Below are positions 42,835 to 52,807 of a DNA stretch of 64,000 nucleotides, piece by piece. Numbering within the stretch: position 1 is the first letter of the stretch; each line of letters starts with the position of its first letter. The DNA is from Curvularia sp. ZM96 (taxonomy: Eukaryota > Ascomycota > Dothideomycetes > Pleosporales > Pleosporaceae). The notes under the pieces were generated by a model, which was given only the letters and a program-made list of their open reading frames with translations, ran no database searches and was not told where the DNA came from. Both the position numbers and the translations under genes were made by a program. The stretch covers positions 4,278,001-4,342,000 of the forward strand of contig JAJGBQ010000002.1 of assembly GCA_022457065.1 (NCBI GenBank). Direction: 5' to 3'.

Positions 42835-43521
42835 CTTGGCCTCACTATTGCAACACGACCTTAGCCGCGCTCACCGTTTGCGCTGCCTGAAGATGCTGAT
42901 GCCGTCGCTATACTAAGAAGCAATACACTGACAATTTCCTTATATCGGCCCTCCTTCGGCCTACCAGTATAATTGATGAGAGTTTTCCTTCTAGTCAGTG
43001 TCATTCCGCCGCCAGCGTTTGTCCCTCTACGACGGAGCTTACTTCTTATATGAGTCATCATTGAACACTATCATGGCATACCCTGGTAACAGCTCCTTGA
43101 GCACGTAAACGCTCGAAGTATGGCCAGCTCCACCTAGGATCAGGATTCGGCTTTACTACGTAGCAATACAGCAATATCTGACGTACGAAGTAGTTGCCGA
43201 TAGCCTTCTAAGCAAAGGAAAGCTGAGCCTTACTGTTTTAACTAGTTTAGGGTTAGTCTAATTAAGGTTAGATTAGAGCGAGGGTTTTATGAATACTTTA
43301 ATCCGAAAGACAGCTATGCATAACATAAGCAAGAGCGTCCATTTTAGGTAAATCCCGAGCATGTTACTCGATCTGTGTGTCCAATTAGCGCGCAACATAT
43401 CCTGCAGCGTGTTCTAAGCAACAATAAGGATTTCCTCCGTGACCCTTGACGAAGGATAGGTAGTTGGAAGCTAACCACCGTCCACATCAAAAGGCAATGA
43501 ACATCGCGGTGCGAGGATCAC

Positions 43522-44296
43522 GTGACTGGAACTACGTTTCAGCCGCCTAGGCTTTCGCCACTTCTACCACCACCTCACCCGCTTTTTGAAGCTTTAGAGC
43601 TCCACCATAGCCTTATTAAGATGAACAATCGCGAAGTTGCAATAAATGACGCTACTAAAGACTATAAACTTGGTGTTTTTAGAAGCTTGCGCGCGGCGTG
43701 CCGCGCTCTACTATACACTCCACACGCGATAGCTCATCGCCATGAACAGCGATCAACTTTAGAACAAGAGGAGATACTTTTTGACTGATTCTAGATGAGG
43801 AATGACTTGTCTAGCCGTCTGTCCACGTCCGCGTACGAGAGATGGCCACCCAAATCCTTCATCTGAACGGCGATCACGCCCCTCTCGGCCGCAACTGGGT
43901 ATCACATTTCCTCCAGCGTAACCCACGCGTCTATACTATTGTCAGCCAATGAAGAGAAGCTGCTAGAGCTAATGCAGCTACATCAGAGATTGTAAATGTT
44001 ATCGTTGCGGACGTTGAGACGCGATCTGATACAATTGTATAGCTCGAAGAACGCGCCTACATAGACGAGAGTGGGATAGCCCTAGGCGTAGGTGACAACT
44101 CTTGAATGGTTTCATCTGCCCATAAGCCTAAGGCTTACGTAAGGTCACCAGAGAACCGCGAGTGTGTTATAGTTGTCGAGGGTATATTTGCAACTGAGCA
44201 GCACCTCTGTCCAGTTGTAATCGTTAAGGGACAATACCTTATAGCTAGCTGGTTTAGTCAAAACCTTGATACAGACTGGTTGTTTACAAACTAGTT
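43522..44296 (+). mobile_element. Fot1/pogo-type (Tc1-mariner) transposase remnant, multiply broken
   Basis: The plus-strand text follows a Fot1-like transposase. An N-terminal helix-turn-helix part is at about 43620-43787 (AINDATKDY, then STLEQEEILFD). After a frame change it continues from 43788 as ILDEE, VRVREMATQILHLNGDH, NWVSHFLQRNPRV, then IDESGIALGVG (the catalytic DE-x-G block, with Ile for Met and Ser for Thr), then KAYVRSPENREC and LDTDWLFTN. The second frame is interrupted by at least six in-frame stops (TGA and TAG) and the element is cut off after about 60% of the usual length. Terminal inverted repeats are not visible. Stop codons arising where C or G is expected fit RIP decay. 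It is inactive. Confidence 0.8.
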
Positions 44297-44331
44297 AAAA
44301 TAAATATACTCTACGTATATCTCTAGACTAA

Positions 44332-45423
44332 CTATGAATAAGACGCCACCTTTGCCTTCTCATCATCTCCCACCTTATCCACCTCACCATCCGTCACCCT
44401 CCCCTCTTCCTCCAACTTCTCCATCACAAGTCTTGCCTTCTCCTGCCCAATCTGCACTCCCGCCCCGACCGCAGCCTTAAGTCCCTCAGCCATGGCAAAC
44501 ACCACCTGCTTCATCATGACCATGGTATCCCCCGCTGCAAACACGCCCCTCACACTCGTCTCATTAAACATCTGATTCGTAATCTTGATATGCCCACCCA
44601 TTGCCTGCTCCACCGTCTCAACCCCCAGCTGCTCAATAAGGTCCTGCGCACGATTCACAGTCGCAGGCCTGTGCACAATAAAGCCCAGCGTGAGCGGGTC
44701 ACCCTGTTCAAATTCCACCGTTACGCCGTCTGTGTGACTTGGTCCGTTGTTCACCAGTCGACGTATGCGACGCTCGTCGAGCGTGGCCCCAAGTGCTTTT
44801 GCCAGTTTGACTGCATCGAGGATAGCGGCGTCTTGCCTGATGGGTCCGTTACTCAGGATAGTTATGGAGGTGGGATCCAGCGCGGTCGCCATTTGCACCA
44901 TGTGTGCGTACGTGGGGCTGTCGAAGTCGAGGATGCCAATGGCGCTGCCGCGTTGCTCGTAGCCGTCGCAGCCGAGGCATTGGTAGATGTGTGAGGGCCA
45001 GTTGTCGCGGTAGCCCTCGAGCGAGGGGAGGATGTCGCGAGAGCCAGTGGCTAGAATGAGCTTTTTACCAGAGTACGACTGGCCTGAGTTGGACGTCACT
45101 TGGAAGCCATCGTAAGGAGCTTTTTCAGAGGGGATAGACAATTGTTTTTTGGTTGCGTGTGTAATGGTGGCTTGCTCGAACCAGACGGTGTCGTAGCGGG
45201 ATTCGATTTGCGAGCGTGCTACCTGCCTGAATTCCTGGGGATTGATGTGGTCGCGGGAGGCGACGGTGTGCATGTGAGTGATACCTTCGTTGCGGTACTG
45301 CTGCGAGTCGAAGACTATGGCTGTGGTGCGTGTTCGGGCGCATGCGAGGGCCGCATTGAGACCTGCCGGACCGGCACCGACAATGAGCATGTCGAAGACC
45401 TGAGGACGAGGTCGAAGAGCCAT
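44332..45423 (-). CDS. Thioredoxin-reductase-like FAD oxidoreductase (GliT-type dithiol oxidase family)
   Basis: A single exon of 363 residues. It has an N-terminal FAD-binding Rossmann motif (LIVGAGPAGLNAALACARTR), a central ATGSRD segment, the redox pair Cys-Leu-Gly-Cys within QCLGCDGYEQRGS, and the C-terminal flavin motif GVFAAGD. This is the two-domain class-II flavoprotein fold. Fungal members include GliT-like oxidases that form disulfides in epipolythiodioxopiperazines, but those relatives usually have Cys-x-Phe-Cys-His, so the substrate here is open. The C-terminal 35 residues (after GAGVQIGQEKAR) are charged and poorly conserved. The stop and last codons lie in a segment duplicated at 41737-41826. 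It is convergent with the MFS gene across the repeat island. Confidence 0.88.
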   Translation of the reverse strand: MALRPRPQVFDMLIVGAGPAGLNAALACARTRTTAIVFDSQQYRNEGITHMHTVASRDHINPQEFRQVARSQIESRYDTVWFEQATITHATKKQLSIPSEKAPYDGFQVTSNSGQSYSGKKLILATGSRDILPSLEGYRDNWPSHIYQCLGCDGYEQRGSAIGILDFDSPTYAHMVQMATALDPTSITILSNGPIRQDAAILDAVKLAKALGATLDERRIRRLVNNGPSHTDGVTVEFEQGDPLTLGFIVHRPATVNRAQDLIEQLGVETVEQAMGGHIKITNQMFNETSVRGVFAAGDTMVMMKQVVFAMAEGLKAAVGAGVQIGQEKARLVMEKLEEEGRVTDGEVDKVGDDEKAKVASYS

Positions 45424-46832
45424 GTTTGAGATGTGACAATTTAGAGCTCTTGGTGGTAGTTTGTATTCAAAATGTATGGATGTTTAGAGACGATATTCTA
45501 GTTTAATGATACTTGAAAGTGTTCTGGTACGACCATCACGTCTCCTGCATTCCTATGGCGCCTTCATATACTGACTATCTAAGACAGACGCATTGGTAGC
45601 TCCTATCACAAACGCTCCGGAAAATATCCAACACAGTACTAACATAAAAAATAACACAACATGGTGCTCAGATGTCAGGTTTACTAAAGGCAACGATACG
45701 CTTCGCCTTGATATGGGGACTGCAAAGTCTCCGATTGGAGTACTTACCCACACATGCAGCTAAAATGTATCCGAGAAGTTTCCGCCCTTACGTCAGACGC
45801 ATGAGGAGATTTGGAGGATGTGTTGATTCTGGTTCTCTACTGGAGAGATAGCAATAGTCGTCTCACCTGATTATATTTTTGGAGATCGTGGTGAAGGTTG
45901 CAGTAGGGTTGAGGCAATGACACTGCAGAATACCAATGGGTCGAGAGGTGTATGGAAAAAGCCAACCCCTACATTAGATGCACTAGTTTCTGAGCACAAA
46001 AAAATAGGCCGTGGATTTTGACTAAACGCCTAATAAGAGCATCATCTCCTCATGCATAGGAAAAGGCGTCGACGACGCTGTGAATATCTAGCCTCCATAT
46101 TGAGCAAAAGCGAAAATGCTAACGAAAATATTGTGCATTCACCGTATCCTCAAGGCAACACTATGCATCATCCAGTAGCCAAAACTACGTATCCACCTCA
46201 AACAAAATTACACCAAAACCCAACGTCTCGTTAATACGATGTGACGCGTGTCCATCGCCCTCCTACGGACCGAGCCGCGTAGCAAGATACGAGCGGACCT
46301 GCGCACGCTCTCCATTCGTCTCGACCAACTTGCCTATGCACCGTATTACCAAGACTCGTGGGGGGGAAATTGTTACAGCATGAAACTGATTACAGATTAA
46401 ACTAAACTACGCTACCTACTGTCATTGCGTCGCCATCTCCCAGCATCCCCTCCGCCAGCCAATCACACCAGCAAAAAAACATTACTACCACTAAATCTTC
46501 ATCCATATCCGTCCACCAAAATCCCCCTCATCGTATCTCCAAAAAGTCAAAAAGGTATAAAGCGGATCCATTTCCCCCCGAAAAGAGAGAGTAACAACAT
46601 CGCGGGTCGTGAGAAGCATTGTGGGTACAGAAACAAGGCGCTGCCCCGTTATTAAAAAAAAGCCCAAAGGGCGTAAGAGAAGAGGGACAATTTCCCTCTT
46701 CATACCGAAGGATGTCCATGTCGTCGTGCTGTCGTCATGAAAAAAAGCCGGTTGTAGAGAAGGAAGTACAGTAAAAAAAAAGCACAGGAGAATATTACAC
46801 TCAAGAGTGTATAAATGGAGGGAGGGTTTTCT
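45424..46832. other. 1.4 kb intergenic region
   Basis: This holds the flavoprotein promoter and the 3' flank of the GPI-anchored protein gene. Short ORFs at 46052-46234 and 46425-46655 have no domain. A-rich and G-rich runs occur at about 46370 and 46770-46790. No gene or repeat is recognised. Confidence 0.45.
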
Positions 46833-47482
46833 TTACAGAGCGAGAACACCAACAAGACCAATGACAGCGCCGAGGCCAGCGCTGAGAGAGAGTTTGGGCG
46901 CTGCGCCGGTGAAGGCAGGGGTGCTGGGGTTCGCGGGAGTACCGCTTGGAGGCAGAGTTAGGCTGACGGATCCAGTAACGCTCATGGTAGGCTGGGCGAT
47001 GGTGCTGTTCATTGCGGTGGGGTACGGGGTAGCCTTGGTGGATGAAGGGGTGGGAGTGGGAGTGGGCGTAGTTGTAGACACGACGTCATGCGGGTAGATT
47101 TGAGGTAGGAGGCTCTGCACGTCCGTAGGTAGGGCCTGGTACCATGCCGGTGTGCTGCTGGCGGACAGACACGAAGCCATTTCCGAGGCGAAGGCGCCTG
47201 GGTTGGCCAGGGCGTAGGATACGCTCTGCGGCGGGATGGCGTGGGCGAGGGCCAGGAGGACAGAAGATTGCACGTCGGGACTAGATTGCAGGGAGGTCTT
47301 GTTAGTTGAGGGTAATACTACTACGCAAGATGTGACGTTGGTGGGGAGAGAACGCGTGGTAGCCGCGCGTGGTGATCATGGCGAATGAAATGTGGAGTGG
47401 GAACTTACGCAACAACGGGATTGTCAGCCCTGGTGCCTACGAAAAGCGCGCTGAGCGCCATTGCAACGGTAGAGAAGCGCAT
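46833..47482 (-). CDS. GPI-anchored cell-surface protein, unknown function
   Basis: Two exons, 47482-47409 and 47280-46833, with a 128 bp intron give 173 residues. The first exon encodes the signal peptide MRFSTVAMALSALFVGTRA. The middle has a compact region with PDVQSSVLLALAHAIPPQS and a cysteine in EMASCLSASS. It is followed by a Thr/Pro/Ser-rich stalk (TTTPTPTPTPSS), likely O-mannosylated. The end is a hydrophobic tail (SLSAGLGAVIGLVGVLAL) preceded by small residues, the standard GPI-attachment signal. It is therefore predicted to be a small cell-wall or plasma-membrane surface protein. It is not a recognised enzyme. The splice is supported because it gives NPVVA-PDVQ with continuous frame. 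Confidence 0.78.
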
Positions 47483-49405
47483 TTTAGTTTTTGTGTGTTG
47501 ATTAAAGGAGTGTGAGAGTGTGATTACACCGCGTATGTGTGTGGCGCAAAAAAAAGAGTGTGGATAGGCAGTGAGATACTGCAGGGCAAAACACCAAGAG
47601 GAATGAGCGTAAGGTTTGGAGGAGCAACACGAGAGAAGGGGAGATTGAGATGGCGAGGATCCCGGCAGTATTTGAAACTGGGGAGACGGCTCGTCAACTC
47701 ACGATAGTTTGCTTGCCCGCCTGCCCATTTGGCCCAAGGGCGGCGGCTAAGAAAGGGAAGGGGGGTTGCAAATTTAAGATTGCAGCGCCAGTAGGATATA
47801 GCCGCGGCGAACATATTGGACTAGAATCGCGCCCAAGGCCAAAAGGAGTCGCTGATCCAAGACACGTTCTTTATGCTGTGCTGCTTTGATTGGCGGCTAG
47901 ATTGGCGACTTTGGTGTTGTGCTTTTGCTGTGATGGTTGCATACTGGGGATGACCATGCGAACGGCTCAGAGGAGGACGCTCTTCGTCAGCGGCTGACAG
48001 CCTCGCAGGATCACAACGTTCTGCCATACCGCAGCTCTTGGCTCTTGTCTCATTTCCCGTTGGCGTGGAGAGAGTGAGTTGGTAGGCCAATGGCTTGTGA
48101 GCGACGTCGCTAGCGCTGGAGTCGAATTTCCACTTTTTAAGCAATGCAGGGGTCCCCGGCAGTCGACTCCGGGGCTACAGTGCTCCACCCACGGGAATGC
48201 AGGGACAGATGAGGTGCATACGCCGTTCTCTACAGCCTCGCCGTCGCATGAGCGAAGTGTTGTGTGCACATGACTGCGCGATGGCCCGTTGCTTATCTTC
48301 CTTTGCTCGAGCAACGGCGTCGTGAGTAACAACCTTGACATGAACCCCGCGGCGCCCAGCGGCAATCAATGAAGCTAACACAGCTTGACAAGTGACAGTG
48401 TACGTCGCAATTACACGTCGGGAATCCGGCATTCACCCAGCTACTACTAGTGGGACCAACCAACTACCGTCTCTTGCATATCAACATCGCGAACTTGGCT
48501 ACCCACCCTGGCTCCGGAGACCATGTGCTTGCTGCTACGAGAGAAACAGCGGTCAATCTCCTTTTTTTCGGACTCCCTCCTCTTGCTCGAAAGATTCTGC
48601 CTCTGAAGGGTAGGTGATAGACCGAAGGAGTAAAGGGGCCATGTCGCTGCTTTGCATTGTTGAATGTAGAAGCTCTGGTCATATCCTGCGGCAAGAAGCA
48701 ACCAAGACTCCTCTCTCCTGTAGTCTTTTCAAGTGAATACACGCGAATCTGTAAGTGAACCAGAGGCGCAATGGCTGAACAACATTTGTGCATCTTTCGT
48801 GAGCATTTTCGGCGGCCACACTGTTGTTGACCGCGTATAGGCAGACCTGTATCTCATCATCACAGGCAAAACAACTGCATGGAGTACTTGAACCGTGATG
48901 CTGGTCTTGTTCAGAGAGACTGCATGTTAGGTCCATGTCGTGTTTATGCAATGCTAGTATTCGTGGATGTTCACTTTTTCTGTTTCGTCCCATGTTCAAT
49001 TCTCCTGAAAAACGGTCTAGATTGAGGATGAACGTTCGATGTTATGCAACGACTGTATTGACTCAACATCCCAGTGCTTGGTCCGATGAGCCGTCGCGAA
49101 TTATCTGCATTGGATGTTACCGCCGGGTATTATCCAAGCAAGAGACACAACGCTTTGATAGGCAATGTCGACGTCGGTCAAGAATCTGACGATGTGCTCG
49201 TCAGGAGGTTATGGCTCGTTGGGCCGAACATCATTCAGTTAATTAATTGCCTGACTTCGGTTCTCCCATGGTCTCAGACGCAAGTACACGATCTTACAAC
49301 AACCCCGATGAAATGCATGAGTAGGCCGATTCACCCGTTTGCACCACAAGCCAATGCAGTTGAAACCATCGTAACCCTTCATCGCATCGCTACCACCACT
49401 AAAGA
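47483..49405. other. 1.9 kb intergenic region
   Basis: No gene is recognised. The first 150 bp probably hold the GPI-protein promoter. Later ORFs (for example 49074-49769 plus) overlap the Env9-like gene on the other strand and are shadows. No repeat or RNA gene is seen. Confidence 0.45.
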
Positions 49406-50659
49406 TTACGCCTTTTGCTTGGCTTGTCCGTTGGTTCCCTTTGCAGCGCTCTTGCCCTCTGCCTTCTCCTTTTGCTTCTTCTCAGCTGCCCTCCTCTTTG
49501 CGCCCTCCTTTTCAAGAATCTCAATCGTCTTCTCACTGCTTTCCCACAGCTTCTTCTGCAGCTCCTCATCATCAATCTCCTTCCGGCTCCACACGGACCT
49601 TCTGCATTCCTTGAGGAAATACGCGCCCTCGCCCCTACCCCATTGGGCTTCCATGGCTGCGTATAGGAAGGTTTGTGCGCCTGAGTCGGCGCTCTTGAGG
49701 ACGAGCCACCAGAGCGGCCACGTAATCATGTATAATGCCAGGCCCCAAAGAGAGCCAAAGGTCAGGTAGCGTCGCATACCTGGTGTTCGTGTCCAACCTG
49801 GATCCACCATGATGACCCGCGCATTCATTGGTTTCTTGTCGGGGCGATCATACTTGGAGAGATGCTTCTGAAAGGCAACGGCAAACGTCATAAGGGCAAG
49901 CTTAGAGGTTGCATACACAGTCGAGGGTGTGAAGTCAAGTTGTCCAGGCTCGGCCTTGTCGTTCTTCTTAGACTTGTCGTCGATTCCAGGCAGCTTTCCT
50001 CCCATGTATGAAGCGCAGGTACCGAAGATGATTCGAACATCGCGATCGGGGGGCTGGGCACGGAGTGCTGGGCTAAGTATGCTGAGCAGATGAAAGTTGG
50101 CAATGTAGTTCAATCCCCAGGTGGACTCCAAGCCATCCTCTGTCTGAATTGCTTTTGCCCCAGGGGGAGTCATTGAATTCGCGCAGAGTACGATCATGTC
50201 AAGACGTCGAGGAGGTGCATTGTCAACCCATTTCGTTGCGAATTGCCGTATGCTGTGTAGGGATTCGAGATCGACATGCTCCGCGGTGATGAGCTCGTTA
50301 CCGGTTTGGGTTCGCAGGTCTTCGATGTAGTCGACGAGAAAGGGGTCAACAAGTGGTTGACGGACTAGGAGAACGATTTGTGCTCCACGAGACGCCAGGC
50401 CTCTGACCACTTCAGCACCTATGCCAGCTGTCCCGCCCTGTTCACGTTAGTACGGTCATCAGATGACACGCTAGACGCTTACCGTAACCATAACCACCTT
50501 GGAATGCATGTTCCTCTCGGAACCATTGTTGGCGCCATTGAAGTACCATTTCAGCGCATAGATTACCGCAACTACTGTCGCAGCTTTCAGTATGGTCCAG
50601 CCATAGGGAATAGAGTCGATGCCCTGGTCGAGGGCTTGGGCGAGGATGTTGACGGGCAT
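49406..50659 (-). CDS. Membrane-anchored short-chain dehydrogenase (Env9-like)
   Basis: Two exons, 50659-50483 and 50437-49406, with a 45 bp intron give 402 residues. The splice completes the cofactor motif as VVMVTGGTAGIG. A transmembrane stretch at about residues 20-41 (GWTILKAATVVAVIYALKWY) precedes the Rossmann domain. The catalytic motif is Tyr-Ala-Thr-Ser-Lys (STVYATSKLALM), followed by VDPGWTRTPGMRR. A second hydrophobic segment (GLALYMITWPLWWLVLK) and a Lys/Glu-rich tail follow. This order matches the Env9/YOR246C-like SDRs, which associate with vacuole or lipid droplets in yeast and act on lipid or sterol-type substrates. It is divergent from the G-patch gene (268 bp). Confidence 0.85.
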
Positions 50660-50927
50660 TTTCTTGGCAGAAAGTGGGAACGGAAAGGCTTCGGGGACGC
50701 GGATCTACCGTGGCTCGCTAAGCACAAGGGAAGCAGGTACCCACGTGGCGTCATAGCATGTGATTGCGCGTTTCGCACCGTCGCCGCCGCTTCACCGACC
50801 CTCGTTCATCAACGAATCCTCAAGCCTGTTTGGCGTCTTCTACAGCCGTACCGCTCCTCCGCCACCAGGAAACCCAACAGATTACTCCCCTCATCACGCC
50901 TGCACGATTCCTTCTGTTACACGAACA

Positions 50928-51632
50928 ATGACCGTACCGTCTACAACGCCCGCATGCAGGCGGCAGCCACCTGAAGATGAGTGGCTCGAAAACGACCCCG
51001 ACATATCCACAGCACCCTTGACCGAACAACGCGCTTTTGGTCGCGGTCTCTGGAAGAACCCAATCCAGTTTGTCTCTTCTACCCCTGAGACGCAACCAGC
51101 AGCTACATCGACCAACGGCAAGACCATGGCTGAGAAATATCTTGCCATCATGTTCCCCAATGGTCAGCCACAGCCAGCACCCGATGCATATCCTCGGTGT
51201 GGCATATGTGGTGAGCCCGTTAAAGAAACCGACCAACGCATACACTATCTCAGTCCTGCACACCAAGCCGCACTTCCTCGCGCACCGATCCCCTCAGCCA
51301 TTGACCGAAGGAGAATGGGACTCAAGTACATGGAGAAGCATGGATTCGACGTAGATGCTCGGAAAGGCCTAGGGTCGAGTGGCCAGGGCATGCTGTTCCC
51401 GCTCGTTCCCAAGGAGAAACGAGATAAGCTAGGCTTGGGCATAGACAAGAAAGAGCACGTACAACAGAAAGCGCTGGGTGGTGCAAGCCGCGCAGAGGTT
51501 AAAGAGGGTAGGCTTGATGCCGGCAAGGTCAGGAAACTGGCACAAGTCGAGAAAAAGAAGCACCAAAAATTGCAAGCAATGTTCTACGGGAATGATGAAG
51601 TGGAGAAGTATTTGGGGCAATTGGGTGGTTAG
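50928..51632 (+). CDS. G-patch domain protein with zinc-finger-like motif (GPANK1-like)
   Basis: A single exon of 234 residues; the start is 50928, since an upstream in-frame ATG at 50760 adds a poorly conserved segment. Motifs in order: FGRGLWKNPIQFVSS, a candidate C2H2-like zinc site (YPRCGICGEPVKETDQRIHYLSPAHQ region, two Cys and two His), then IPSAIDRRRMGLKYMEKHGF leading into the G-patch (D-x-R-KGLGSSGQGMLFPL and DKLGLGIDKK). The C-terminal 60 residues are Lys/Glu-rich. G-patch proteins activate DEAH-box helicases in splicing or ribosome biogenesis. This one resembles the GPANK1 subgroup, so a nuclear RNA role is likely but not shown. Confidence 0.8.
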   Translation: MTVPSTTPACRRQPPEDEWLENDPDISTAPLTEQRAFGRGLWKNPIQFVSSTPETQPAATSTNGKTMAEKYLAIMFPNGQPQPAPDAYPRCGICGEPVKETDQRIHYLSPAHQAALPRAPIPSAIDRRRMGLKYMEKHGFDVDARKGLGSSGQGMLFPLVPKEKRDKLGLGIDKKEHVQQKALGGASRAEVKEGRLDAGKVRKLAQVEKKKHQKLQAMFYGNDEVEKYLGQLGG

Positions 51633-52178
51633 TCCGAAGCGTATACTCGGGCTCAAGACTATTTGAGCGAGAACAACAGCAACGTTTGACGATCCACCGA
51701 GGTACACAGCAACTACCGATCGGACATACCTCTCGAGAAACCGAGCAGAAAGAAGACCGGTATACCACTGCAAAGACTGATTGCAGGTCGGCAGTTTAGC
51801 ATGCACGGCGCTGGTGTGGACATTAGTTTCGGCGCACATTTTCTAAGATACCCATGGCTCGACATTCGAGTCTTTCTCAGCAATACCGACTTTTTCATGA
51901 CAACTCTTTACCATCATAAGGCCCAACTTGCAAAGAAGCGAGCAGCAGCCTAACAACGTCATCGCCGCGGTTATGTCAGGGTGCCACATCGATCTGTCTA
52001 GTGGTACATTCCGCCGGGTGCCCCACCTGATCAATTTTGCAACCACCAGAACCAGAATTTTTCACCCCACCACGCAAGATCCATCACACCTGCCTCCACA
52101 GACACAAGAGGGACTTGATTCATACGCCTTGATAACGGGTACCCGGGATCATTCTTCCATCGAAAACATCTAAACAAC
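51633..52178. other. Intergenic, 3' of G-patch gene
   Basis: 546 bp without a supported gene. It presumably holds the 3' untranslated region of the G-patch gene and the upstream flank of the tRNA-Ile gene. Confidence 0.45.
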
Positions 52179-52263
52179 GGTCGCTTAGCTCAGTTGGTTA
52201 GAGCGTGGTGCTAATACCTTGTATGATACGCCAAGGTCGCGAGTTCGACCCTCGTAGTGACCA
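52179..52263 (+). tRNA. tRNA-Ile (AAU) with an 11-nt intron
   Basis: The sequence folds as a cloverleaf. The acceptor stem GGTCGCT pairs with AGTGACC (one G-T pair). The D-arm is AGCTCAGTTGGTTAGAGCG. The anticodon AAU is at 52213-52215 in loop CTAATA/A. The T-arm GCGAGTTCGACCCTCGT follows. An 11-nt intron (52217-52227) interrupts one base after the anticodon, the standard nuclear position. The A and B box promoter elements are inside the gene. A T-run at about 52265-52269 can terminate RNA polymerase III. Confidence 0.9.
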
Positions 52264-52700
52264 TTATTTTTGCGGTCCTGGATGTTCTGGTGGTATGGAT
52301 ACCGTCCAGACGTCAAGGAACCTTTTTGCCGCTGAAAGTGCGCCTTCTTTGCTAGAGTTGGGCACTCTGGCGGGGGACTCTGCGGGCACAAATTTTTGGG
52401 CAAGCAACATCTACCCATAATCACTTCTATCATACTTTGGAATGATATTCATACTAATTGATTCCACTAGCAAATTGAGTCTAGTTTGCTCAACTTACAA
52501 TCCCACATTCGCCTCAGTGGCTATTTCCGTCTCCACCCGCCTACCCACAATGCGAGGAAAACCTTCGACTTTTCCATCTCATCCCTCACCGAGCCTATCC
52601 ACTCCACAGTACCTGTAATTAATAGTGATAGATACCCTCCAATTTTCAAGCTCGCCATCGAGATCACCTTTCCATCCCAACTCAAGCTTGAGCTTGAAAA
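52264..52700. other. Spacer between tRNA-Ile and tRNA-Met
   Basis: 437 bp. A T-rich stretch (ATTATTTTT) follows tRNA-Ile. A short palindrome, CTCAAGCTTGAG, lies immediately before tRNA-Met, at about 52681-52692. No ORF is supported. Confidence 0.45.
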
Positions 52701-52807
52701 GTCTCGTTGGTGTAGTTGGTTATCACGTGGGTCTCATATCTTCATATATGACTACTAGATAAATAGTAGATATCCCAAGGCCGCCAGTTCGAGTCTGGCA
52801 CGGGACA
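52701..52807 (+). tRNA. Elongator tRNA-Met (CAU) with a 33-nt intron
   Basis: The cloverleaf has acceptor stem GTCTCGT pairing with ACGGGAC, D-arm TGGTGTAGTTGGTTATCACG, anticodon CAU at 52735-52737 in loop CTCATA/A, and T-arm GCCAGTTCGAGTCTGGC. The anticodon-stem T31-T39 mismatch is as in other elongator tRNA-Met. An intron of 33 nt (52739-52771) interrupts after position 37. It has an internal hairpin (CTACTA/TAGTAG), and its TATATGA can pair with the TCATATA around the anticodon, as the splicing endonuclease needs. A T-run follows at about 52817-52822. Confidence 0.85.

Noticed and set aside
42861..43250. Minus-strand text with a GGAGHTS-like Rossmann motif and a short basic ORF
   Set aside because: It may be a decayed oxidoreductase or retroelement fragment, but no frame continues far enough to name it.
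49074..49769. 231-residue plus ORF
   Set aside because: It runs antisense through the C-terminal exon of the Env9-like dehydrogenase, whose catalytic motifs make the minus strand the real gene.
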